Shown here: positions 33,604-41,487 of the stretch, one piece after another | How positions within the stretch are numbered: the first letter of the stretch is position 1 | Layout: every line of letters begins with the position of its first letter | From: an uncultured Rikenellaceae bacterium | GTDB taxonomy: Bacteria > Bacteroidota > Bacteroidia > Bacteroidales > Rikenellaceae | Assembly (NCBI GenBank): GCA_910588925.1 | Contig: CAJURV010000008.1 | Location: 1-42,387, forward strand | Length of the DNA stretch: 42,387 nucleotides | Reading direction: 5' to 3' | Made by a program: the position numbers and the translations under genes | Notes under the pieces: model-generated | What the model saw: only the letters and a program-made list of their open reading frames with translations | The model's database searches: none | What the model was told of the DNA's origin: nothing

Positions 33604-34764
33604 CTATTTCGCCGCCTCGAGTATGAGTTTGACCTTGTCTGGCGTTACATTGCCTCGTTCGCCGAGCTTCCATCCGCGTTCGGACATTCTGTCAACGATA
33701 CTTCTTATAATGTCGTCGCCTATGCCGTAATCCGAAAGGTGCGTTTTGATACCCAACGCTTCGAAGAACCGGCGTGTGAGCGATATGGCTTCGTCTATGC
33801 GTGCCTCGGGAGATCCGCTGTCGATACCCCACACGCGGCAGGCGTATTGTAACAGTTTGTCGTGTTTGTCCGCGCGCATCACCGACATGAGAGCCGGGAA
33901 GACTATCGCGAGGGTTACTCCGTGGTCGAGACCGCAAAGGGCCGTCAGTTCATGGCCTATCATGTGGGTGGCCCAGTCCTGAGGTACCCCCATGGCGATA
34001 ATGCCGTTGAGCCCCATCGTAGCCGAGAACATATAGTTGGATACGGTGTCGTAATCGGTATGGTCTTTAACGACTCCGGGGCCTATCTCCACGAGTGTCT
34101 TGAGAATGCCTTCGGCGAAACGGTCCTGAACCATAGCATGACACGGATAGGTCAGATACTGTTCGAGCACATGTGCGAATGTGTCGGCCACGCCGTTGGC
34201 CACCTGTTTGTCGGGAAGCGAATAGCACACTTCGGGGTCGAGTACCGAAAAGCGGGGATAGACGTCGCGGTGGTGGAAAGCCAGTTTCTCATCGCTGCTG
34301 CCTCGGGTGATTACTGCGCCGTTATTCATCTCCGATCCTGTGGCAGGCAGTGTGAGTACCGTAGCCAAGGGTAGCGGAGTTACACTTTTCAGTTTAGAGT
34401 TGTCGCGCACGAAGTCCCACGGATCGCTTCCCTCGTAGCCCATGGCGCAAGCTATGAATTTGGTGCCGTCTATTACCGATCCGCCGCCTACGGCCAACAA
34501 AAAGTCGACGCCCTCGGCCTTTGCAGAAGCTACGGCTTTCATGAGTGTTTCGTAACGCGGGTTGGGTTCTATGCCTCCGAACTCCACTACGCGTCTTGAG
34601 CCCAAAGCCTTGCGGACCTGTTCGTAAACGCCGTTTTTCTTGATGCTGCCTCCGCCGTATGTCATCATAACGACGCTGTCGGCGGGTAGCTGGGCGTCTA
34701 TCGAGGCGATGGTGCCTTTCCCGAAGATAAGTTTAGTAGGGTTGCAAAATATGAAATTTTCCAT
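33604..34764 (-). CDS. Iron-containing alcohol dehydrogenase (YqhD/BdhA-like)
   Basis: This 386-residue NAD(P)H-dependent dehydrogenase reduces aldehydes to alcohols. The cofactor fold shows VMMTYGGGSIKKNG and AVGGGSVIDGTK. Metal ligands are in GVADTFAHVLEQY (Asp and His) and HMIGHELTALCGLDHG (two His). The shape MENFIFCNPTKLIFGKGT and the GGGSI motif point to the YqhD/butanol dehydrogenase branch, which usually prefers NADPH. It stands alone with its own terminator. The substrate is not known. Confidence 0.94.
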   Translation of the reverse strand: MENFIFCNPTKLIFGKGTIASIDAQLPADSVVMMTYGGGSIKKNGVYEQVRKALGSRRVVEFGGIEPNPRYETLMKAVASAKAEGVDFLLAVGGGSVIDGTKFIACAMGYEGSDPWDFVRDNSKLKSVTPLPLATVLTLPATGSEMNNGAVITRGSSDEKLAFHHRDVYPRFSVLDPEVCYSLPDKQVANGVADTFAHVLEQYLTYPCHAMVQDRFAEGILKTLVEIGPGVVKDHTDYDTVSNYMFSATMGLNGIIAMGVPQDWATHMIGHELTALCGLDHGVTLAIVFPALMSVMRADKHDKLLQYACRVWGIDSGSPEARIDEAISLTRRFFEALGIKTHLSDYGIGDDIIRSIVDRMSERGWKLGERGNVTPDKVKLILEAAK

Positions 34765-35030
34765 AGTGAATATGTTTATGTAGTTGATCGTATTTCATCG
34801 GGGTCCCGCTTTTAAAGAGGACTTGTCTTAACAAAAATAGGTTAAATTTTTCAAAAAGATATATTATTGTCCGGTAAAAAGATTTATCCGGCAGAAATGG
34901 AATAGTAGGTGGAAACACGTATTTACCGACCTCGAAAACATAACATAGAGTGTGTAAAAGCGGTGTTATCGGAGTTATTATGTCTACTTCATGTATGTCG
35001 CTGTACGCGGAGATCGGCAAAAAGTATTGG

Positions 35031-35564
35031 TTACAGGTTCTTACCCATAAGGTAGGCCTCTTTCATTGCAGGCTTATGTTCCACATCGCCTGCATGCCAT
35101 ACTCCTGTTGCCAACAGAGTGCCTCCTATGGTGGGATTGTTCAGACAATCAAGGAATCCCTGAAACGTGTCTATAGTACGCAACATGTTTTTACGGTTAC
35201 CGTCTGCCGCTGTGGCTATGAAGTAGAATTTCTTGTCGTTCATTTCGGTATAACGGCCGCAGCAACGGTCTATCAGGGTCTTCATCTGTGCCGACATAGT
35301 GTAGAAATATACCGGCGTTGCCATTACTATAACATCTGCAGAGATCATTGCTGCGATGATCTCTGCGGCATCGTCCTTTTGCGGACAAGACTTTCCGCTG
35401 TTACATACGCCGCATCCGGAACAGTAGCCGATCGTTTTGTCGCGCAGGAATATCTTTTCCGCATTGTGCCCGGCCTCTGTGGCTCCACGTAGAAATTCGT
35501 CGCATAATCTGTCTGAGTTGCCGCCGCGGCGAGGGCTCGACGATAAAATCAATATCTTTTTCAT
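35031..35564 (-). CDS. Flavodoxin-fold NAD(P)H-dependent FMN reductase with cysteines
   Basis: The 177 residues start at MKKILILSSSPRRGGNSDRL, an FMN-phosphate-binding loop. The segment IGYCSGCGVCNSGKSCPQKDD has four cysteines at a place where iron-sulfur flavoproteins bind a [4Fe-4S] cluster, so it may be an iron-sulfur flavoprotein rather than a plain reductase. TPVYFYTMSAQMKTLIDR is the second flavin loop. The frame is open to 35693, but the extra 43 residues overlap the promoter. No operon partner is seen. Confidence 0.9.
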   Translation of the reverse strand: MKKILILSSSPRRGGNSDRLCDEFLRGATEAGHNAEKIFLRDKTIGYCSGCGVCNSGKSCPQKDDAAEIIAAMISADVIVMATPVYFYTMSAQMKTLIDRCCGRYTEMNDKKFYFIATAADGNRKNMLRTIDTFQGFLDCLNNPTIGGTLLATGVWHAGDVEHKPAMKEAYLMGKNL

Positions 35565-35587
35565 CTTTATTCGTTTTTTGTACGCTG

Positions 35588-35595
35588 CAAAAGTA
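35588..35595 (-). promoter_or_regulatory. -7 box of the flavin reductase gene
   Basis: CAAAAGTA reads TACTTTTG on the minus strand (TAnnTTTG); the start would be near 35581, 17 bases before the ATG. No -33 TTTG was found. Confidence 0.5.
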
Positions 35596-35667
35596 GCATG
35601 GGTTTTCATTGCCATTAGTATACGGATCACGGCATATATTACCACAATTACCGTATTGCTATTAATA

Positions 35668-35702
35668 CAAAAAGATCGCCCGCGAACGAACACGACCGAT
35701 CT
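35668..35702 (-). terminator. Probable terminator after the VWA-WG operon
   Basis: AGATCG (35673-35678) pairs with CGATCT (35697-35702), and on the minus strand T-residues follow. The stem is imperfect in the middle. Confidence 0.55.
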
Positions 35703-35724
35703 CCTTAATTGTTCAGAGCTTCGC

Positions 35725-36936
35725 TTATACTATATTTCCGTCGACATCTATATTGAATCGGCGTCCGTCGCGAACCACTTCGGCTATATTACCCTTGAAA
35801 GGAGCCACTTCGTCGTAATCCAGCGCTATGACTTCGTTTCCTTCGGTGTCTATATAACCGTGACGCGAACCGTCCGGCGATGTCACCGGCGCCCTGCCGC
35901 ATCCGAATGCCCCTATCATTGAGTATCGACCCTTGCCCAACGGTTCGCCGTCGCGGGAGAAGAGTCGGTATGTGCCGTCTGTGGAGGCTATCACCGTCAT
36001 GCTGACGCTGTCGTAAGCCAAGTAATCGTAATCGAAAGGCATGCGTCTGTTGCCGAAACGGTCTATTATCCCCGACTTTCCGCCGCGTATGACTACGGCC
36101 AATCCCTCGTCGAACACACCTACTTCGTCGTAGACGGCCTCGATTACCAGCTTGCCTTTGTCGTCGCAATATCCTATGCGTCCCGTATCTTTGTCGCGTA
36201 CGGGATAACGGTTCTCCGGGGCATCGTCGCACAATATTTCATAACGGCTTCCGTCGCCGTGGCAGTCTACAGCTCCTATATTCCCTCCGAACGTAGTCTC
36301 GTCGGCCGCCTCCAAAGCCGCCGTGACGGCCTCTGTGTCACCCGATATGCCGAACGCTTCGGCGAAACGAAGTATCGGGCGCGTATCCGTCTCTCCCGCC
36401 GCAGATACTACGGAACGGCGGCTGTCTACGAACACTTCGCCCTTTTCGGTGAATACGAGAGCCAACTCTCCTACACCTACTCCCAGTATGGAGAGTCGAC
36501 GGTAGAGAGCGGCTATTCCCCGCGCGATAGAGGCGAGAGTCGCGGCACCTATGTTATGGCGGCCCGATACCAAAGCGCCGAGATCGACAGTGGCGGCAGG
36601 GCGCGAATATATTATTACATCGGCATGATACGGTTCTCCTACGGCGTCGAAAAGCGTCAATCCGTCGCGCAACAGGCGCACCCGTGTGAATGCCGCGCAA
36701 TCCAATGTCTCTATGACTGCGGCGTTATCTACCGTAGCACGGGCTTTGGCATCGAAAGGGTTTATAATTACACGCACGAGGTCCGAAGCCTCGTTGCGGT
36801 CGTCAGAGGCGAAAGTCACGGAGAAACGATCGCTCACATAGGCGTCGTGCATCAAGCCGGGAGACGGCATGGATAGCCCGGAATCTCCGCCGCGAGCCAA
36901 CGCCTCCATCACATCTATGATAGTAGCCTTTCTCAT
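35725..36936 (-). CDS. WG-repeat protein with a kinase-like, apparently inactive N-terminal domain
   Basis: The 403-residue protein has two parts. The C-terminal half (about 245-400) carries WG-type beta repeats: GRIGYCDDKGKLVIEAVYDE, KSGIIDRFGNRRMPFDYDYL, GTYRLFSRDGEPLGKG and RHGYIDTEGNEVIALDYDEV, with the tryptophan mostly replaced. The N-terminal part (1-175) follows the order of a protein kinase lobe: a hinge-like VIIYSRPAAT, a helix LASIARGIAALYRRLSIL, then VGVGELALVFTEKGEVFVDS where Bacteroidales WG-kinases have HGDLKPENI and an Asp in the metal loop. The catalytic residues are missing, hence 'pseudokinase' as inference. The ATG shares one base with the stop of the VWA gene (TAATG). Confidence 0.7.
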   Translation of the reverse strand: MRKATIIDVMEALARGGDSGLSMPSPGLMHDAYVSDRFSVTFASDDRNEASDLVRVIINPFDAKARATVDNAAVIETLDCAAFTRVRLLRDGLTLFDAVGEPYHADVIIYSRPAATVDLGALVSGRHNIGAATLASIARGIAALYRRLSILGVGVGELALVFTEKGEVFVDSRRSVVSAAGETDTRPILRFAEAFGISGDTEAVTAALEAADETTFGGNIGAVDCHGDGSRYEILCDDAPENRYPVRDKDTGRIGYCDDKGKLVIEAVYDEVGVFDEGLAVVIRGGKSGIIDRFGNRRMPFDYDYLAYDSVSMTVIASTDGTYRLFSRDGEPLGKGRYSMIGAFGCGRAPVTSPDGSRHGYIDTEGNEVIALDYDEVAPFKGNIAEVVRDGRRFNIDVDGNIV

Positions 36937-37781
36937 TACAGTATATTGTTTACGCTTACGGAACCTATATTTATCATCTTCACCAATTCCGACATGGACG
37001 AATTATATGACATGGCTTTGGCACGACGATCGCCCTCCGCCGGAACGAACGATTCAGGCAGATCGCTCGACATGTCGAACAATAACGCCGCCGTACGGTC
37101 GTCCGCCGCCAGTTTCTCTTTGGAGTAGGGGAATATTATCCCGCGACCGGAGTCGTCAGTAGACAGGTGTACATTGAACAGCAACACGTTACCTGCAGAT
37201 GTGGCGAGCGATTTGATGCGTTCGGACACCGACAGCAATATGGTGTCCGGCACATCGGTACACTCTCCGTCGGTTATGTTGAATATCACCGGAGGGAAGC
37301 TGTCCGGGTGGGCGGCTATCCATTCCTCCGCTGTGTCGTAAGCCTCGGCAAGCGCTATCCCCATAGGGGTATTGCCGCACGAAAATGGACATATCAGTTC
37401 GGGAACCGTCACATGGGAGCTTATAGTGCGTCCCTGATACAGGCGTATGGTCTCGTATGTGACTTTGGGAACGTCGGCATGAGCTATGTCGTTGATGCTC
37501 ACTATGCTCTTGCCGGGGAAGAGTCTGTCGAACAACGACTCCACGTTGTCGTTGCCGTATCCGAGAACGGAGAGTCCGAAATAGTCGTAATAGCCGTCCT
37601 CTCTGCGGCAACGCGATTTTATCTCTTCGAGCGACGTGTTGATGATGCGTCCGAGAGCCTCCATCTTAGACATCATGACACCGTTGTACACGATACGTTC
37701 CGACATGCTCGCCGAACAATCGAGCATAAACATGAACAAAGAGGGATTCTTACGTGTTATGAGCGTGTCGTACCCTTTCAT
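36936..37781 (-). CDS. von Willebrand factor A-domain protein (TerY-like)
   Basis: The 281 residues are one VWA domain with a complete metal-ion site (MIDAS): LDCSASM (Asp21, Ser23, Ser25), Thr138 in GNTPMGIAL, and Asp171 in FNITDGE. No signal peptide or membrane helix is seen, so it is probably cytoplasmic, as in TerY-type proteins that work with kinases and phosphatases. It is the first gene of a two-gene unit with the WG-repeat pseudokinase (one-base overlap). No PP2C phosphatase gene is in the window. What it binds is unknown. Confidence 0.85.
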   Translation of the reverse strand: MKGYDTLITRKNPSLFMFMLDCSASMSERIVYNGVMMSKMEALGRIINTSLEEIKSRCRREDGYYDYFGLSVLGYGNDNVESLFDRLFPGKSIVSINDIAHADVPKVTYETIRLYQGRTISSHVTVPELICPFSCGNTPMGIALAEAYDTAEEWIAAHPDSFPPVIFNITDGECTDVPDTILLSVSERIKSLATSAGNVLLFNVHLSTDDSGRGIIFPYSKEKLAADDRTAALLFDMSSDLPESFVPAEGDRRAKAMSYNSSMSELVKMINIGSVSVNNIL

Positions 37782-37933
37782 ATCTATCTGTATTAAAACT
37801 GCTTAATAGATCGAAGAACCGCAGGACGGACCGTCGGGCGAAAATACCTAAAAGATAAATATCGCTTAACGCCGCAACGGCCGCCCCTGTTCCAGTCTCA
37901 TTCGATATATTTAACTCCCTTGACGGTGGTTTA

Positions 37934-37973
37934 TAAAAAAACACCTGCGTCTATTCAAAAAAGCGCAGGTGTT
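37934..37973 (-). terminator. Strong terminator ending the candidate RNA
   Basis: AACACCTGCG pairs with CGCAGGTGTT (37940-37949 with 37964-37973); on the minus strand T7 follows (37934-37940). It lies 150 bases upstream of the VWA gene and downstream of no protein gene. Confidence 0.9.
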
Positions 37974-38171
37974 TTACTAAAGTCCAGAAAAGAAGGCTAG
38001 GCACCCGTCAACCAAACCAAGTACAAACAACCTGCGCAAAACATGGATTACCCATATCATATACCGCAATCACAACCGATTACGATAAAAGCGCAGCGTT
38101 ATCACCTGAATTGTTGACTTTGAGAATTGCCTAGATTCCTTTTCATTCAGGTGCGTGCAGTAACGCTATTC
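37940..38171 (-). ncRNA. Candidate structured RNA of about 230 nt
   Basis: Between the VWA and ankyrin genes is a minus-strand unit with a -7 box (38178-38185) and a strong terminator (37934-37973) but no ORF. Read 5' to 3', an outer stem AGCGTTA/TAACGCT encloses CACCTGAAT/ATTCAGGTG. The loop of that hairpin contains CTAGGCA, which can pair with TGCCTAG near the 3' end, and the neighbouring GAAAAGG with CC..CTTTTC, giving a possible pseudoknot. A third stem CTGCGC/GCGCAG encloses smaller hairpins. I do not recognise tmRNA, RNase P, SRP or 6S signatures. It could be a trans-acting RNA or a terminating leader (riboswitch-like) for the VWA gene. Confidence 0.6.
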
Positions 38172-38177
38172 AATGCG

Positions 38178-38185
38178 CAAATATA
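38178..38185 (-). promoter_or_regulatory. -7 box of the candidate RNA
   Basis: CAAATATA reads TATATTTG on the minus strand, an exact TAnnTTTG match; a TTTTC near 38203-38207 is a poor -33. The start would be about 38171. The remaining gap, 38186-38400, shows nothing else. Confidence 0.6.
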
Positions 38186-38400
38186 ATTATTTTTTATAAG
38201 GGAAAATCACTTTTAAGTGTTTTTTATTCTAAGTGCGACAACGGTTTCGTGTACGCCGGGTGGAGGGGAATAGACGCGTTATGCGGATAGCGGTAGATGC
38301 GTGAACGCGTTGGAAATAGGCTTTGAAGATGTGGGACGGTATGTAGGCTATATATTCACCGAACCTGTAGGCTTACGTGTGGCGCTGTCGTGAATTTTCA

Positions 38401-40572
38401 CTATCTGAATAGGGATAGGAGCTTTTCGTCTTTTGATTCGGAGGCGTAATGCACCGCATTCTTATCGAAGAGGTCGAGCGCGTACGGGTCGGCACCGCAT
38501 GCGATATATTCGCGAGCCAGACTCTCCATTCCGTTCTCTATGGCTATGTGCAGAGGGCTTTTATAGCCGCCGTCCTGTACGTTGATGTCGGCACCGCGTC
38601 GTAGCAACAGCAGGGCGGTGTCCTTGCGGGTCATTCTGGTAGCTCTGTGTATGGGGGCCTCTCCGCTATTGGAGGTGGCGTTTATGTCGGCTCCGTGGTC
38701 GAGCAGATATCCCACTATGGCCGTTCCGCCGTTACGTATGGCCATCAGTAACGGTTCGTTACCGTCGTCGTCACGGGCTGCCACATCGGCGCCGGCCTCT
38801 ACGAGCATGCGTACCATGTCGTAATTACCGTGCATGGCGGCGAAATGTAACGGAGTGGAGTGGTAGTAGTCGTAGCAGTCGACGTGCGCCCCGGCCTCTA
38901 TGAGCATGTGAACTATGCGGCAACTGTCTATGGCCGCGGCACGATGCAAGGGGGTCTCGCCCCTGCGATATATGAATCTGAAAAGGCTTCGGCCTATGCC
39001 GTCGCGTAGGTTGACATCGGCCCCAGAGGCTATCAGTTGCTCTACGATACGCTCGTAGCCTTTATCGCACGCTACGTGCAATAGAGTGTAACCCAAATGG
39101 TTGCGCGAACTTACGTTGACACGTCCGCGTTCTATGTTGAAAAGCAGTTCGGGCAACATTCCCAGCTCGCACATAACGAAAGGCGAGAGGTTGCGTCTGT
39201 TGCGTCCGGCTATGTGGGCCGCCGTGTCGGCATCTACGTTTATGACTTTGGCTATGGATGGGATCAACGAACGCATATTGTTGATCTCCATTAGTTTGGA
39301 ATAGGCGTGTTGCCCTGCCGACTGATGGTAGAGGTCTGAAAGATGGGCCGTCACCTCCGGTGTGGAATTGCTCTTGGCGTAGTCGCATAGGGCCTTTAGA
39401 CGGTCGAAAGACGGCTCTAAGGAGGCCACTGCGGGGCGCACTATGTTTATGTCGCCGTTCTTGATCGCCAGCTCCACCAACGGCATGCCCGATCCGCTGT
39501 TGACTGATACCGAGGCTCCCGACGAGATGAGGAAGCGCAAAACGGAGGCATTGCCGCGCGATATGGCGTAATAGATAGGCGGCTCTCCGTATGAGTCGCG
39601 GCTATTGACGTCGATAAGTCCGTTGTTTACGAAGTATTTGACAATCAACATGCTATTGCGCTCTACGGCATACGATAGCGGGGAGAGAGCGTATCTTTTG
39701 TAGTCGGCGCCGTGCGAAACCAAATAGTCGACCATAGCCCTGTCGTCGTTGTCTATGGCTCTGTGCAGTGCCGTCTTTGAGAGCATGCGTTCCTGCAGGT
39801 CTATGTCGAAACCGATCTCCTCCACCAAATAGTGGACTATGTCGGCGTTGCCGTTCTGTACGGCTATGTGTAGCACGGTACGTCCGTCGCGGACACGGTC
39901 GTAGAGGTGTCCTCCGTGTGATGCCAGACGTTTGAATCGCTTTAGGTTACCGTCCGCCGCGGCCTTGTGTATGGGGAACCATCCGTTGGCGTCGGGACGG
40001 TCGCTTTTATCCGTTTTAGACGATTTGGTTCCTCCTGCGCTCTCTATCTCCGACTCCTCCACGCCGCCGTTACGCAAGAAGGTTATAATGTCGTAGCAAC
40101 GGGCTATATCGGGATAGGCGAGGTATTTGCCGGTTATGAGCTTGTCGGCGCCGCTCCGTCCGTTGCTCGTGAAACTGTCGAGGCCGAAAAAGAGCGCCCC
40201 CGGACGGCAATAAACCGCATACAGCTCCGGAGCTTCTTTCAAAACAGCCAATGACAACACTATGGAGTAGACCGAAGCGTCCACCATGCAGGCGTGTTCC
40301 ACATCCGATCTGTCTAAAGGCGGCAGGAACTGTTTTCGGATCCTCTCACCGCCGTCGCCTATCAGCTTGAAGTCGTATTTACAGCGGTATAGTTCGGTGA
40401 CTAATATGTTATCCGGGCTTAGAATGAAATCGTATTGAGACGAGGGCATGAAACCGTAACCCGACAACTCGTCCATGAGCTGGTGGTAGAACTCGTTAAG
40501 AGCCACATAGTCGCGATCGGCACACAGATATTCAGTCTTTTCGTAAAGGGTCGTCTCCTTTATCGTTTCCAT
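38401..40572 (-). CDS. Large ankyrin-repeat protein with an unassigned N-terminal domain
   Basis: The 723 residues have three parts. The first ~190 (METIKETTLYEKTEYL ... GVEESEIESAGG) are not recognised and end in a Ser/Lys-rich linker. Ankyrin block one (about 195-390) has repeats such as GWFPIHKAAADGNLKRFKRL and GRTVLHIAVQNGNADIVHYL. A non-ankyrin insert follows (about 390-480, FDRLKALCDYAKSN). Block two (about 485-720) has at least six further repeats, for example STPLHFAAMHGNYDMVRML. No signal peptide or membrane helix is seen, so it is likely a cytoplasmic scaffold. It lies upstream of the candidate RNA and the VWA-WG pair on the same strand. Partners are unknown. Confidence 0.88.
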   Translation of the reverse strand: METIKETTLYEKTEYLCADRDYVALNEFYHQLMDELSGYGFMPSSQYDFILSPDNILVTELYRCKYDFKLIGDGGERIRKQFLPPLDRSDVEHACMVDASVYSIVLSLAVLKEAPELYAVYCRPGALFFGLDSFTSNGRSGADKLITGKYLAYPDIARCYDIITFLRNGGVEESEIESAGGTKSSKTDKSDRPDANGWFPIHKAAADGNLKRFKRLASHGGHLYDRVRDGRTVLHIAVQNGNADIVHYLVEEIGFDIDLQERMLSKTALHRAIDNDDRAMVDYLVSHGADYKRYALSPLSYAVERNSMLIVKYFVNNGLIDVNSRDSYGEPPIYYAISRGNASVLRFLISSGASVSVNSGSGMPLVELAIKNGDINIVRPAVASLEPSFDRLKALCDYAKSNSTPEVTAHLSDLYHQSAGQHAYSKLMEINNMRSLIPSIAKVINVDADTAAHIAGRNRRNLSPFVMCELGMLPELLFNIERGRVNVSSRNHLGYTLLHVACDKGYERIVEQLIASGADVNLRDGIGRSLFRFIYRRGETPLHRAAAIDSCRIVHMLIEAGAHVDCYDYYHSTPLHFAAMHGNYDMVRMLVEAGADVAARDDDGNEPLLMAIRNGGTAIVGYLLDHGADINATSNSGEAPIHRATRMTRKDTALLLLRRGADINVQDGGYKSPLHIAIENGMESLAREYIACGADPYALDLFDKNAVHYASESKDEKLLSLFR

Positions 40573-40594
40573 CCCCCAGGTTTTTATTCCACTG

Positions 40595-40602
40595 CAAATA
40601 TA
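40595..40602 (-). promoter_or_regulatory. -7 box of the ankyrin gene
   Basis: CAAATATA reads TATATTTG on the minus strand, identical to the box of the candidate RNA; the start would be near 40588, 16 bases before the ATG. No -33 TTTG is evident. Confidence 0.5.
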
Positions 40603-40723
40603 CGGAATTTTCAGATATTATTTCTGATTAGGATAGCCCCGTTTTATTAAGGGAGATCGAAAATATACGTACGCCCGGAATATTGTATATGCGATTCCCG
40701 AATCGGGTTTTCAAAGGGGAGGA

Positions 40724-41311
40724 TCAAGGTATCCACTCTACGATACCGGATATGGGGTTTTCCTTACGCCATTTTTCAAGTTCGGAGTAGGTGCTTATGC
40801 CGTCGCGTATCACTGCCTGATAATACTCTACGCCCATAATCTTTTCGTTGTCGGGAGTGTCGTATTTGAGTTTAAGAATGGTGCGCCTTTGTTCCTCTGT
40901 CATCACCTCGGCGATGCGCCTTGCCATATTCTCGAAATAGCCGTCGTAGCGCGATCCTGCGACTATGTGTATCATGTCTATCTGCCATAAGTCGCCGTCG
41001 TTATCCTCTTTCCATACATGCCATTCCATGCAGGCCTCCTCTGTGTCCGAAAGGTTGGTATATTCCATTCGTTTTACCGATTTGTTTCCGGCAAGTTTAG
41101 CCATCACGCCGAAGTCGGCCGCAGGATCGAGCGTAGGAGTATATATGTGGAAGTCTATGTCGCGGTGTTTCATCATGAGTCCCATGGCTAGGGAGCCTAC
41201 TTGCCGCACCTCCGCCCCGATAGCTTCCCATGCCGTTACAACGTTCAATTCGTCTATTATATCTCGGGCTTTGCGGGTGTTTTCTGCGGCCTCTTTAAGG
41301 TATTGTTCCAT
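40724..41311 (-). CDS. Nucleotidyltransferase-fold protein
   Basis: The 195 residues from MEQYLKEAAENTRKARD contain the nucleotidyltransferase pattern VGSLAMGLMMKHRDIDFHIY (Gly-Ser, then Asp-x-Asp), with a third acid likely in WQIDMIHIV. This is the layout of small polymerase-beta-like transferases. The ATG at 41311 is preferred to 41344, whose extra 11 residues are unlike a start. The substrate (nucleotide transfer to a protein, RNA or small molecule) cannot be told. It stands alone beside a tRNA gene. Confidence 0.8.
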   Translation of the reverse strand: MEQYLKEAAENTRKARDIIDELNVVTAWEAIGAEVRQVGSLAMGLMMKHRDIDFHIYTPTLDPAADFGVMAKLAGNKSVKRMEYTNLSDTEEACMEWHVWKEDNDGDLWQIDMIHIVAGSRYDGYFENMARRIAEVMTEEQRRTILKLKYDTPDNEKIMGVEYYQAVIRDGISTYSELEKWRKENPISGIVEWIP

Positions 41312-41402
41312 GATGATTTTGTGGGGATAAGGAAACTTGCGCATTATTAAAAAAGATAAATCCCTAAATCTATTTAATTTAGGGATTTGTAGGCTTGATA
41401 TG

Positions 41403-41487
41403 TACCCGAAGCGGGACTTGAACCCGCACGACCGAAAGGGTCACAGGATTTTAAGTCCGGCGTGTCTACCAATTCCACCATTCGGGC
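41403..41487 (-). tRNA. tRNA-Leu (anticodon UAA)
   Basis: The minus strand folds as an 85-nt class II tRNA: acceptor stem GCCCGAA/TTCGGGT (G-U first pair), D-loop with GGTAGACAC, anticodon loop CTTAAAA giving UAA, a long variable arm around GACCCTTTCGGTC, and the T-loop GTTCAAGTCCC. The 3' CCA is not encoded. No integrase or duplicated tRNA fragment is next to it. Confidence 0.97.

Noticed and set aside
41403..41487. tRNA-Leu as a phage attachment site
   Set aside because: No duplicated tRNA end and no integrase gene nearby; the phage cassette is 30 kb away.
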